From assembly GCF_900103415.1 (NCBI RefSeq), contig NZ_FMXB01000010.1, forward strand, positions 44,072 to 108,071: DNA of 64,000 nucleotides, written 5' to 3'. The stretch's first letter is position 1, and each line of letters starts with the position of its first letter. Below are positions 9,820 through 18,783 of the stretch, one piece after another. The stretch comes from Methanobrevibacter millerae. Lineage in GTDB: Archaea; Methanobacteriota; Methanobacteria; Methanobacteriales; Methanobacteriaceae. Under the pieces are notes generated by a model that made no database searches, was not told the DNA's origin, and worked only from the letters and a program-made list of their open reading frames with translations. Both the position numbers and the translations under genes were made by a program.

Positions 9820-10123
9820 TATTATTACCTCATTTGCAAATAGGAATATAATTTAAAATATATTTTTGTATAATAATAACAGATTAAGTTTTAAGATAAA
9901 AAATAATTAAAATGAATTTTAAATTATAATAAATTTAAAAATTAAATAATGAGTATTAGTTTAAAATAGATTCATATAACATGATTAAATATGATTGGGC
10001 AGTAATCATTGAATTTATTCAATTTATCAAATTTTAGAATTTAAATATTCCAAAAAAGGATTTTAAAAATCCAATGTTTATAATATGTTCATATATGTTG
10101 AACTATTCATCGATGAACAAAAA
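9820..10123. other. AT-rich intergenic stretch
   Basis: About 300 bases between the broken small gene and the HNH_5 gene. I see only AT-rich sequence and a weak hairpin near 10055-10075 ('AGGATTTTAAAAATCC'). No reading frame with a ribosome binding site is visible. Confidence 0.5.
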
Positions 10124-11119
10124 CTATTTACCCAAATTAGTATTTCTTAATCTTAATAATATGTCAGCAAATGGACTATTCGTTTTATTAATTAACTTCC
10201 CATCACATCTACCAGTAATTAATTTTGATATTAACCCATCTTCATAATCCCAGTTATTTGCATCATTACTTACACATATTCGACATTTAAAAATATCAAA
10301 TAAAACAATTAATACAAAAAATTTATCATGACTCTTTATTAATGAAATTTTATGAATATAATTTCCATTTGAGCAGTTCACTAATGATGAACCATAATGA
10401 TAATTCATAGTATTATCATGAGCTACTTCACAAACCCTTCTCACACAGAAATCTAGTTTTTGTTTATTATAACTAAATTTAATATTAATATTTTTAGAGA
10501 ATACATCATATTCATCACTAATTATCATATGCTTTAAAAAATATGCCATTTCATCATCAAAGTATTGAAAATCTAAACAAATACATGCAAATTCATAGGC
10601 TATTTTTATAAATAATTCACCAATAATTCGAATATCAACATCTAAAACAAAATCTTCTGGTTCCCCGATTTCAAGTTTTTTAATATTTTTAATTATTTCA
10701 TATTCTTGATTATCATCCGATTTAAGAGAGTTTATCTTTCCCTTAATCATATTTTCTACGAGTTCTTGAGATTCTTTTTGATCAACTTCAATTGTAGTGT
10801 CACTATAATCAAAGTTTGGTTTGGTGTACATCAATAAATATCCATCTTCATTTGCACCTATGGAAGTAGTATCTTGTTTAAATTTAATAGTTGGAGTTAT
10901 ATATTTATTAGAATTACGAGATTTCAATCTATAAAATGCACGAACAAAATTAAAAACATCATTTTCACCTAATTTTTTTTCGAAATCACCACCAAACTTA
11001 CTATTACAATCCTTACAGATGTTATGAATTACTTTTTCCCCACCTAAAAACTTAGGAACAATATGTTCTCTAGAGAAATTAGCTTTTACAATCTCAGTTT
11101 TACAAAATATACATTTCAT
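10124..11119 (-). CDS. HNH_5-type endonuclease
   Basis: The protein begins 'MKCIFCKTEIVKANFSREHI', followed by 'VPKFLGG' and 'NICKDCNSKFG': CxxC, the S-x-E-H catalytic strand, then CxxCN. This is the HNH_5 layout, usually found in solitary or defence-linked nucleases. About 331 residues; the rest is helical with no known domain. An in-frame ATG exists four codons upstream (11131), but the family normally starts at MKC, so 11119 is preferred. No neighbouring gene overlaps it. It lies inside the segment bracketed by the two IS copies. Confidence 0.8.
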   Translation of the reverse strand: MKCIFCKTEIVKANFSREHIVPKFLGGEKVIHNICKDCNSKFGGDFEKKLGENDVFNFVRAFYRLKSRNSNKYITPTIKFKQDTTSIGANEDGYLLMYTKPNFDYSDTTIEVDQKESQELVENMIKGKINSLKSDDNQEYEIIKNIKKLEIGEPEDFVLDVDIRIIGELFIKIAYEFACICLDFQYFDDEMAYFLKHMIISDEYDVFSKNINIKFSYNKQKLDFCVRRVCEVAHDNTMNYHYGSSLVNCSNGNYIHKISLIKSHDKFFVLIVLFDIFKCRICVSNDANNWDYEDGLISKLITGRCDGKLINKTNSPFADILLRLRNTNLGK

Positions 11120-11235
11120 ATTTACCCACATCCAAATGAAATATTAATAGGCCTTTAAAATAAAAATATTAATTATTTGACAAATTTACCCGAGATTAAT
11201 CTCAAAACAAATCTAATATACTCATAATAGATTCC

Positions 11236-12880
11236 TCACCACCGCAAAACTAAATTTGGCAATTGAATAGTTCATTAAAACAAAATGATTTGAAATCCTA
11301 TCATTAACTATATTCTCTATTCAAAATAAATATTTTACCCTTGATTATAGTTTAATTATTTATATATTATTTTTATAAGATAAATAATTTTTATTTTTCA
11401 TGTTGGGTGTCAGTCAAAAGTGATCTTTTGACAGGACGGTATGTTATTGTTACATTGAGTTCTAATTGGTTTTTTGTTACTATGCTTTCGCAGAAATCAA
11501 TTATATCATCTTTGTTGTTATTTTTTTTTGTTTTAGATTGTAGTCTTTTTATATTGTATGCTAGTGCGTCTAGGTTTAGTCTTTCTTCGGTTTTCACTAC
11601 TTCGATGACTATTTCTTGTCTATGTGGAATTATTCTTTGAATATTCCAAATGATTCTTCTATGCATGGTTTTTTGCCGAATTCTTCTTTATATTCTTCTT
11701 TTTCCATTTTGTGGTGCATTGCTCTTTGTATTCTTTCGCAGTTTTCTATGATTGTTCTGCGTGTTTGTTTATCTGTAAAACAGTTGTTTTTTGAACTCAG
11801 CTTTTGCAGGCAGAGTAATTGTTGTATATTCTTGTTATTTTGTCGAGTTTGCTTGGATCTTTGTTTGGTTTGGCGTATTCTCTAAAGAAGTACATAAATT
11901 ATCCTCCCAGACAATAGAAGGCATCTATTTCTTCTATGTATGTGAAATGGTCTTTATGTAATGGTTTTAGGTTTAATTTTCTTATTTTTGCTTTACTTTG
12001 TTTTCTTGTTGGTATTGATTCGTTGATATTGTTGTTAGTGAAGCATGGGGGCTTATTTGGTTAAGTATATTGTATCTGCACTCATGTGTTTTGGTGTTTT
12101 TCTTATGTTTTTTATGCTTTTTCTGAGATTTCTAGTAGTTCATAATGGTCTGTAGGGCTTTGTGTGACGTTTATTCCGCAGATTAGTTTTGTATCGTAAT
12201 CGACTGCAGATTGGATATTATGGGCAACTATGGAGTTTTCTTTCTTTCCTTTCATCATGCGTGCTTTTATATTATTCATTGGTATTTTATCTTGTCCAAT
12301 TAATATGAATTGTGTTTCTATATGTATTGTCATTTCTGACGGTATTATGCCATCACAAACGAACTTATAGATGCCATAATACTTCGTCATGTCTACAATA
12401 ATCCTAGCACTTTCTATATGCTCTAATTTAGCATAAACAATCAATTTTAACATGGAACATAAGTTATATGAAGGCCTGCAATTCTTTTTTTATTTACTTC
12501 AATATCCAATTTTGGATAACATTCTTCGATAAATTCCACAACAAAACGAGAGATATAATCATTCGGAACATTAAGATTATTGCCCATAATCTCCAATTTA
12601 CTATGATTCTTGTCAATATATTTCATAACTATAAACAAACAATCCAAAACAATTAATGCCGAATATAAACTATATACAACATTGCACATAAATATTTCTA
12701 TCATTAAATCAATTTATATTATCTATAGAGAATAATAAATAACTCATAATAAAAATAAAGTAATAATAAAACTAAAATAAATATGTGGAGTAAAATTTCA
12801 TTTGTAAATTGAGAAAAGAAGAAAAAGATAACAAAGTTATAAAAAAAATTAAATTAAAAATCTACTTTTGTCGGACCCCC
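11236..12880 (-). mobile_element. IS1182-like insertion sequence, copy 2 (heavily decayed, inverted)
   Basis: A relative of the element at 7,064-8,880, but on the opposite strand and more degraded. Its outer ends still carry end-like sequence: 'CCGCAAAACTAAATTTGGCA' near 11242-11261 and 'TTTTGTCGGACCCCC' at 12866-12880, comparable with TTTTGGCGGACACCC of copy 1. About 100 codons of the transposase are deleted in the middle. The two copies face each other across 8,880-11,236, as in a composite transposon. Confidence 0.65.
11391..12626 (-). pseudogene. IS1182-like transposase remnant
   Basis: The N-terminal piece (12626 downward) reads 'NVPNDYISRFVVEFIEECYP', matching copy 1. The next piece (12453-12112) joins 'KLIVYAKLEHIESARI' directly to 'IETQFILIGQDKIPMNNIKA', so the region between has been deleted. 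Broken codons follow through 11,700-12,100, where complementary traces of the cysteine-rich segment remain. The C-terminal piece (11666-11391) reads 'VVKTEERLNLDALAYNIKRL'. Non-functional. Confidence 0.8.
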
Positions 12881-13001
12881 TTTAGAAAATAAAAAATGAA
12901 AACAAAAAAGATTATGCTAATTTTAAATTGCCTCATTGCCATAAAATTTGAACACAAAAAGAATTTATATTAACATGAATATAATTATCATTAGATATTC
13001 T

Positions 13002-13478
13002 ATGGCTAAAGACAATTTAAAACTTGAAGAATTACGAGCTATCTTTAATAGAGAAAATTATAGAAAAGATAGTCTGCAAAGTAAAGCATCCTATTTTCTG
13101 GGTGTTATCTCAATTGTAGTTACCATAATTTGTACTAATTTTAATCTCTTCAACCCAATTGACAAATACTTTTCTTATGTTGGAGGTTTTATTTTATCTG
13201 GTTTGATATTGTCTTTTTTATTATCACTTGGTTTTTGTGCATTCATATTTCTTCCTAAAAATTACACACATCCTTTTGATTTTGATAATTTTGATGAATC
13301 TGTAGAAGATCTCGACAGCAAAAACGATGAACTTGAAGAATTACTGGAGGACCAGTATATTACTTCAATTAAAACAAATCATGATTTGAATAACCAACTA
13401 GTCGTAAACTTAAAAATTTCAGTAATTTCTTTTTTAGTCTTTTTAATATTCTATTTCCTTATGGTGTGTTTATTATGA
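13002..13478 (+). CDS. Small three-TM membrane protein, first gene of a four-gene cassette
   Basis: Starting at ATG 13002 ('MAKDNLKLEELRAIFNRENY') gives 158 residues. An amphipathic helix with 'RKDSLQSKASYFLGVIS' leads into TM1, then TM2 ('YVGGFILSGLILSFLLSLGF'), an acidic cytoplasmic linker ('DESVEDLDSKNDELEELLED') and a C-terminal TM3. The layout recalls small membrane effectors of nucleotide-signalling defence systems (Pycsar TM or SLATT-like), but I cannot assign it to one. An in-frame start at 12948 would add 18 residues. Its stop overlaps the next start (ATGA), so the two are coupled. Confidence 0.65.
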   Translation: MAKDNLKLEELRAIFNRENYRKDSLQSKASYFLGVISIVVTIICTNFNLFNPIDKYFSYVGGFILSGLILSFLLSLGFCAFIFLPKNYTHPFDFDNFDESVEDLDSKNDELEELLEDQYITSIKTNHDLNNQLVVNLKISVISFLVFLIFYFLMVCLL

Positions 13479-14341
13479 AATGTTCTGACTGTGGTAAAAC
13501 TCTTAAAAAGTATTTTGCATTTAGCGAGAAAAATGAAAAATATTATTGTATGGATTGTTGTTATAAATATGTTAACAAAGGTATTGTATTCTTTAAATGT
13601 AAAAATAATAAATTAATTAGACTTAATGTTGGAGTTAGTGGTGCTGGTGGAGGAGATATTCATGATAAGTTCTATGAAAATAATAAATGGTTGTTAACAC
13701 ATGGAAAAATATGTGAACATGCATTAGGTAAATTTAACGAAAATAAACCAATATTTTTTTGCGAAGATAGAATAATACTGTGCCACGACTGTTTTTACAA
13801 ATCTAATTTCGATATTGCTGATCCAATATTAAAATTAAATGCAAATAAATTCATGTGGTTAATTCCATACACTTATGACCCTTACAATCTAAAATTTGAT
13901 TTTACTTGCGACAATACTGGAATTAAAGGAAATTGTGTTAATTTGGATTTATCTATTGAAAATAATAGAAAATATCCAATAACGGACATATGTATTAAGA
14001 TTGAAGCATTTGCACAAGATATTGAACATTACTGGGGAGAAGCAAATCCCACCAAATATTTAATTTTAAAAAAAATTCCTATTGAATCTATTAACCCTAA
14101 AGAAGAAATACATCTTCCGTTAGACTGTTATATTCCATTAGATGATGAAGTTAAAGAAAATGATTTTGTTGATTATCCATTTGAAGACGAATATTATGAA
14201 TTTCAAGAACCTAATAAGAAATTAAAAGTACCAAATAATTTAAAAATATTTGTGCATTTTTCTTATAAATCATATTCTGGTTTCCAATATTATAGCTATG
14301 TTAAAAGTAAGGAAATTAAATTAAAATCCAAGAAAAGGTGA
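13475..14341 (+). CDS. Double treble-clef zinc protein with beta-rich C-terminal half
   Basis: ATG 13475 overlaps the preceding stop by four bases. Residues 3-32 ('CSDCGKTLKKYF', then 'YYCMDCCYKY') form one zinc module; residues about 80-112 ('ICEHALGKF' and 'FFCEDRIILCHDCFYK') form a second. The C-terminal 160 residues look like a beta sandwich ('NLDLSIENNRKYPITDICIK', 'IHLPLDCYIPLDDE'), similar in character to arrestin-like or Ig-like folds. No catalytic motif is seen. Position between a membrane protein and a nuclease-like protein suggests a sensor or adaptor (inference). Confidence 0.65.
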   Translation: MKCSDCGKTLKKYFAFSEKNEKYYCMDCCYKYVNKGIVFFKCKNNKLIRLNVGVSGAGGGDIHDKFYENNKWLLTHGKICEHALGKFNENKPIFFCEDRIILCHDCFYKSNFDIADPILKLNANKFMWLIPYTYDPYNLKFDFTCDNTGIKGNCVNLDLSIENNRKYPITDICIKIEAFAQDIEHYWGEANPTKYLILKKIPIESINPKEEIHLPLDCYIPLDDEVKENDFVDYPFEDEYYEFQEPNKKLKVPNNLKIFVHFSYKSYSGFQYYSYVKSKEIKLKSKKR

Positions 14342-14345
14342 AATA

Positions 14346-16169
14346 TTGAAAAGAACAAAACAACATAGAATTGATGCAACTGCAAAATCTATTCTCATGA
14401 AAATAAGTCCTAAAAATTGGTCTCTTTCAGAACTTAGCGAAGATTATGGTATTGATTATTTCGTACAAGTTTTTGATAGGGATACTGATGAGGCCACAAA
14501 TATTTCATTTATAATTCAACTAAAAGGTACAGAAAAATATAAAAAACATGGAAATCATGTTAAGTTCCAAATAAGAACAGATTACTTGAAATATTACTAT
14601 AACAAAGTGGACAAACCAGTGTTTTTAGTAGTTGTGGACGTTATTAATGAAGAATATTCTTGTTTATTTATTCAAAAATATATCAATGAAGAATTAAACA
14701 TTAAAAGACCAAATTGGAAATCACAAGAAACTGTTACAGTAGACATACCAATTAAAAACACCTTTTCAAACTCTAAAATTATAGAGCAAGTTGCTGAAGA
14801 AGGTTCATCATATTGTAATTTATTAATAAATGGTATTCCAACTCAAGAACTTATGTGGAAAGTTAATAATATAACAAATGACCCTATAAAAAAATCTGAA
14901 GATTTGAAAAATAAATATTCTGAAATATATAGTGCTCAAACAAGGGTTGGTTTTGAATTTATACATAATCAAAATGATTCTATTAATGCTAAAAAATCTT
15001 TTCAATCTATTTATAATAAAACAAAAGATGATAAAGACAATATAATTCATCATTTAAATTCTATTGCTGCATTAATTTCATTTTGTGATTTGGAAAATAA
15101 AAAACAATTATTCCATTTTATCAATGAAGGATTAGAATTATCCATAGAAAATAATATTACATATTTTGAATACTATTTTAACGGTCTAAAACTAGAAAGC
15201 CAATCTTTAATTTTGCAAAATGAATTGCAAAAAAACTTATTAATACAGAAAATATCCGAAAATAACAACTCTTCTAATAAAATTAAGGAATACTTGAAAA
15301 AAAAGATATATATTGAAAATAACCAACTTTACACACTTTATGGAAATTTTATATTATATCTAATAAAAATTATGGATAATAAAGAATTATATATGTTTCT
15401 TGAATTAATGAGGATGTTGCTTGGTGTGTTAATTAATCATGTTTATATAACTTATGATTTTACAACAAAATATGTTTTAAATTTAATGTTGAACAGAATT
15501 GAACAATTAATAGTCATATTTTCTAAGATTATAGATGTTTCAACAGATTTTTCTCATTATAAATACGAATTTTATAAATACAAAATACTTTATCATTACC
15601 TTAAACAAGATTGTTATCCTACAAAATTACTGGAAGAATATGAAGAATTAGCCAAACAATATGATGTAAAGTACCATATTAACTTAATAAAAAGTTTAAA
15701 AGAACAAATATCCAAGCCAGTGCCAAATAAAGATTTTTCGGATATAACCTACAATGATTTACTTGAATTATATGAAAAATTATTATTAATTGAAGGAATT
15801 GATTTGAAGAACAATAATGATGAAACTATTAATTTAAAACAAGCAATCAAAGACCTTAATCCAAAAAGAATATTGGACAACTGCATACATTTAGAATTAT
15901 GTTATGTTCCTAATGAGATTCCATCTAAGTTAAGATTATATTCTGAAGGACTAAAAATATTATATTGTAAATATGGAAAAATAAAATCAAATTGTAATTT
16001 AGATAAAGCTTTTGCTAGTTTCAATAATGAATTTTGTAGCAATTGCAAATACAAAACAACACAGGATATTGAGTGGAACCTTGAAAAGAAATCTTATGTG
16101 AAATCTAATGAATTTAAGAAAATTTTAAAAGATAAGTATTATTATGATTATCAAAAAGGAGAATATTAA
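14346..16169 (+). CDS. DUF4365 nuclease-like protein with long helical C-terminus
   Basis: 607 residues from TTG 14346, preceded by AAGGTGA. The N-terminus matches DUF4365: 'EDYGIDYFVQVF' (residues 32-43) and 'FIIQLKGTEKY' (55-65), giving a D...Q-x-K active-site pattern of the PD-(D/E)XK fold. Residues about 170-520 are helical and TPR-like in character. A cysteine-rich tail ('CNLDKA', 'FCSNCKYKTT') may bind zinc. DUF4365 domains are common in defence islands, fused to assorted partners. The gene lies 4 bp after the zinc-protein gene and overlaps the next start by one base. Confidence 0.75.
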   Translation: MKRTKQHRIDATAKSILMKISPKNWSLSELSEDYGIDYFVQVFDRDTDEATNISFIIQLKGTEKYKKHGNHVKFQIRTDYLKYYYNKVDKPVFLVVVDVINEEYSCLFIQKYINEELNIKRPNWKSQETVTVDIPIKNTFSNSKIIEQVAEEGSSYCNLLINGIPTQELMWKVNNITNDPIKKSEDLKNKYSEIYSAQTRVGFEFIHNQNDSINAKKSFQSIYNKTKDDKDNIIHHLNSIAALISFCDLENKKQLFHFINEGLELSIENNITYFEYYFNGLKLESQSLILQNELQKNLLIQKISENNNSSNKIKEYLKKKIYIENNQLYTLYGNFILYLIKIMDNKELYMFLELMRMLLGVLINHVYITYDFTTKYVLNLMLNRIEQLIVIFSKIIDVSTDFSHYKYEFYKYKILYHYLKQDCYPTKLLEEYEELAKQYDVKYHINLIKSLKEQISKPVPNKDFSDITYNDLLELYEKLLLIEGIDLKNNNDETINLKQAIKDLNPKRILDNCIHLELCYVPNEIPSKLRLYSEGLKILYCKYGKIKSNCNLDKAFASFNNEFCSNCKYKTTQDIEWNLEKKSYVKSNEFKKILKDKYYYDYQKGEY

Positions 16170-17149
16170 TGTTAAAATACTTCAAAAAAATTATAAATTT
16201 AGTTTTTGATAACCTTTTTGTATTCTTAATCTTTGTATATTTTTTCATGATTTTAGGAATATGCACAAAATATTATTTTAAATTGCCAAATTTTGATTAT
16301 GGCATATTAATAGTATTATTCATTCCAGCAATATATAATCGAATTATTTATTCTTTAGAAACTCGAGATTTAAAGAGAATTGATAATGACAACAACTTAA
16401 ATATTGAAGAAAAACAAAGGAAAAAATCAAAAATTGATTTAAAATATATGACTTCAAAATTTATAATATTAATAAGATTTTTTCTAATAATAATTGTTTC
16501 ATTTAGTTTTGGGGTTTTAATTCATAGAAACTACAGTATAAGTATGATTCAATTTATTTCTACATTATTATATGGTTTTTTCATGTCCGTTTACTTAGGT
16601 TATACTTTTTTATATGAAGCTGATGATCGGAAAAGAGCAGAAAACTTCTTTAACATGAAAACATTACTGCCTCTTCTTGGGATTATACCAATTATATTTA
16701 ATTTCATTTTTGAAGATATTATCAAAATTATTGCTAATTTATCAAAATACGATTATTCTATGTTTGCATTAACTTTCGCATTATTATGTGCAACATTATC
16801 TGTTTTATCATTTACATATGCAATGGCATTAAACTCAACTAACGAACAGGAAAAAGAAATTAAAAACAACATGCTAAAATCTGGCGAATATTATTTCATA
16901 TCCACAATCTTCTGCCTGTTCTTTTTATCAAGTTTGTTTATCTTATCTTACATTTTGAATTCAGTGGATTTATCCTCATTAGACAATATAAATATATTTA
17001 ACAGAGAATATTTCACAATTGCAAATTGTTGTGTATTAATGATTGTGTCTTTTTTTATTACATTTATTTATTCTATGAAATATTTATTAAAAGGCATTTA
17101 CTTATCATTGAAAAATTTACCATTTGACTATGACTTGTTTAATAATTAA
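16169..17149 (+). CDS. Polytopic membrane protein, last gene of the cassette
   Basis: 326 residues with about eight hydrophobic segments (around residues 8-30, 38-55, 92-112, 120-142, 160-185, 195-218, 240-262 and 275-298). A charged cytoplasmic loop lies between segments 2 and 3. ATG 16169 shares its A with the preceding TAA, so translation is coupled. There are no channel, transporter or enzyme motifs that I recognise. After the stop comes about 220 bases of AT-rich sequence with no gene. Its coupling to a nuclease-like gene and a small membrane protein suggests a membrane-anchored assembly (inference). Confidence 0.65.
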   Translation: MLKYFKKIINLVFDNLFVFLIFVYFFMILGICTKYYFKLPNFDYGILIVLFIPAIYNRIIYSLETRDLKRIDNDNNLNIEEKQRKKSKIDLKYMTSKFIILIRFFLIIIVSFSFGVLIHRNYSISMIQFISTLLYGFFMSVYLGYTFLYEADDRKRAENFFNMKTLLPLLGIIPIIFNFIFEDIIKIIANLSKYDYSMFALTFALLCATLSVLSFTYAMALNSTNEQEKEIKNNMLKSGEYYFISTIFCLFFLSSLFILSYILNSVDLSSLDNINIFNREYFTIANCCVLMIVSFFITFIYSMKYLLKGIYLSLKNLPFDYDLFNN

Positions 17150-17367
17150 AATGATAAAAATAAGGTTATTTAAAAATAAAGAAGTTATTTTAGGCATTTA
17201 TAATAATTTTTTCAAAGATAAACATATACTTTTTAAAGAGAAGAATATTTTTAGAACATTACTTTAGATAAATTCATTATAAAATTACTTAGAGAAAATA
17301 TTTAATATTGAAAATAAAAATAAAACATGAAATATTGCTGGTTGAAACAATGTTAAATGAATATTCA

Positions 17368-17772
17368 TCATAAAATTAATATTTCATTTTTTATTTTAAA
17401 TGAAGATTCAATTAATTTTTCTAGTTTAAATATTTTTATTATATCTTCCATTTTAAATGTGGCCTTAATATTTAACATGAGGCCTAATCTATTATTAGTT
17501 CCATTATAAATTTTTAGAATTTCATTGAAATCAGAAATTAAATCATTTGTTAAAAAATAAGAATAATATCTATGGAAATTAGAAATATCTTCAAAAAAAA
17601 ACTCATAGTTGTCTTGCAATTGTTTCTTTCCATAGTTGTGTGGTTACCATATTTCCGATATAACTCTCCTTATTAGTATCAATCAATTTAATTTTATTTA
17701 CCATCATTGGCCATTTTCAAGATTGTATTCTAATCTTTTCATTTCATCATAAGTTACTGTAGATTTATACAT
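17368..17772 (-). pseudogene. Small downstream gene broken by two frameshifts
   Basis: Behind AGGAGG and right after the stop of the DUF2971 gene, ATG 17772 codes 'MYKSTVTYDEMKRLEYNLEN', then stops at 17704. A second frame (17707-17603) continues 'MVNKIKLIDTNKESYIGNMV'. A third (17619-17368) reads 'DNYEFFFEDISNFHRYYSYF' to the end. The pieces abut without gaps and look like one protein of about 130 residues with two frame changes. Alternatively the first piece is a genuine 22-residue peptide. No family is recognised. Confidence 0.45.
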
Positions 17773-17778
17773 CTCCTC

Positions 17779-18663
17779 CTATAAATTGATTTCTTTAGCT
17801 TTTAATGCATATTCTGAATAATTCATCTCCATTCTATATAACTTACAATTTTTTTCACAAGCAATATCTTTGAAATAATCAAGATATTCCTCATTAAATT
17901 TAACACCTAAATATATTTTAGAAGGTTTTAAAGGTAAAAACTTCTCATCAGATATTAATCTCCATTCTCTTTCATATCTCCAGTCTTTATATTTAATCAG
18001 CAAATTTAATTTTTTATCAGTTTTGTCAACCTTTATAAGTGGGAAAAATGTTTCATGATAGAAAACAGGAAATAACTGTTTTTTGATTTTTTCTTCAATT
18101 TCAGATGTGTCATATCCAATACAGAACCCTTGATGCTGATTTGCATAATGAGACCACATTAAAATTGAATCATGAATTTCACTTAAACAACTGACTTTAA
18201 ATTTTATTCTATTTTTAACATAATAATCATAGAAAAATTGTTGATTTTCATCTAAAAAGCCATCCATTATACCCATATCAATATTTATGTCTTTATACAT
18301 TATTTCTTTATTGGACACTATATTTGGGTCGATACCAGCTTTTCTAATTAGGGTGTCTGTGTATAGTTCAATAATTTTTTGTTCTAAACTTTTTTTGGTG
18401 TCCTCTTTGAATTTTTCAATATCTATGCTAAAAGCAGAATCATAAGGGTCGTTAAAGTTATAAGGGTTACTCAAATAAATTTTTTCATTTTTTAAGGCAT
18501 CAACATGTTTATTGCATTTGATGTTTTCATTTTCATAGATGGAACGGTATTGATATAATTCTTTAGGGATATGTTTTTCCCTTTCATGTATGATTGAATA
18601 GATTTGATCTAACTGTAAATTAAGATTTTTTTTTAAAATAGTGTTCACTTCCTTTATTATCAA
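17779..18663 (-). CDS. DUF2971 family protein
   Basis: 294 residues with the full DUF2971 pattern: 'IYLSNPYNFNDPYDSAF' early, 'VSCLSEIHDSILMWSHYANQ' followed by 'GFCIGYD' in the middle, and 'YKDWRYEREWRLIS' then 'PSKIYLGVKF' late. The biochemical activity of this family is not established; its members are frequent in defence islands. The start is uncertain: TTG 18663 and GTG 18648 are the only early candidates. It runs in the same direction as the TOPRIM gene 120 bp upstream. A second, longer DUF2971 protein lies on the other side of that gene. Confidence 0.8.
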   Translation of the reverse strand: MIIKEVNTILKKNLNLQLDQIYSIIHEREKHIPKELYQYRSIYENENIKCNKHVDALKNEKIYLSNPYNFNDPYDSAFSIDIEKFKEDTKKSLEQKIIELYTDTLIRKAGIDPNIVSNKEIMYKDINIDMGIMDGFLDENQQFFYDYYVKNRIKFKVSCLSEIHDSILMWSHYANQHQGFCIGYDTSEIEEKIKKQLFPVFYHETFFPLIKVDKTDKKLNLLIKYKDWRYEREWRLISDEKFLPLKPSKIYLGVKFNEEYLDYFKDIACEKNCKLYRMEMNYSEYALKAKEINL

Positions 18664-18694
18664 TTTGTTTTGATGTCTTTTAAAATTTTAGCTT

Positions 18695-18757
18695 TTAAAA
18701 TGTTGTCGTACTTTCATCTGACCTAACATAACCAAGGCTATCTTCATCAAAGCGATT
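18695..18757 (-). pseudogene. Short C-terminal gene tail
   Basis: In the 120-bp gap between the TOPRIM and DUF2971 genes, one minus-strand frame reads 'RFDEDSLGYVRSDESTTTF' before a stop, with a stop also directly upstream. It looks like the tail of a lost gene, but the source family is unknown. It may be chance. Confidence 0.2.
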
Positions 18758-18783
18758 TTAAAAATAACCCCAATAGTAAAATG

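Noticed and set aside
11407..11885. Plus-strand hydrophobic frames in IS copy 2
   Set aside because: They are the complement of the transposase C-terminal and cysteine-rich region, which matches copy 1 on the minus strand.
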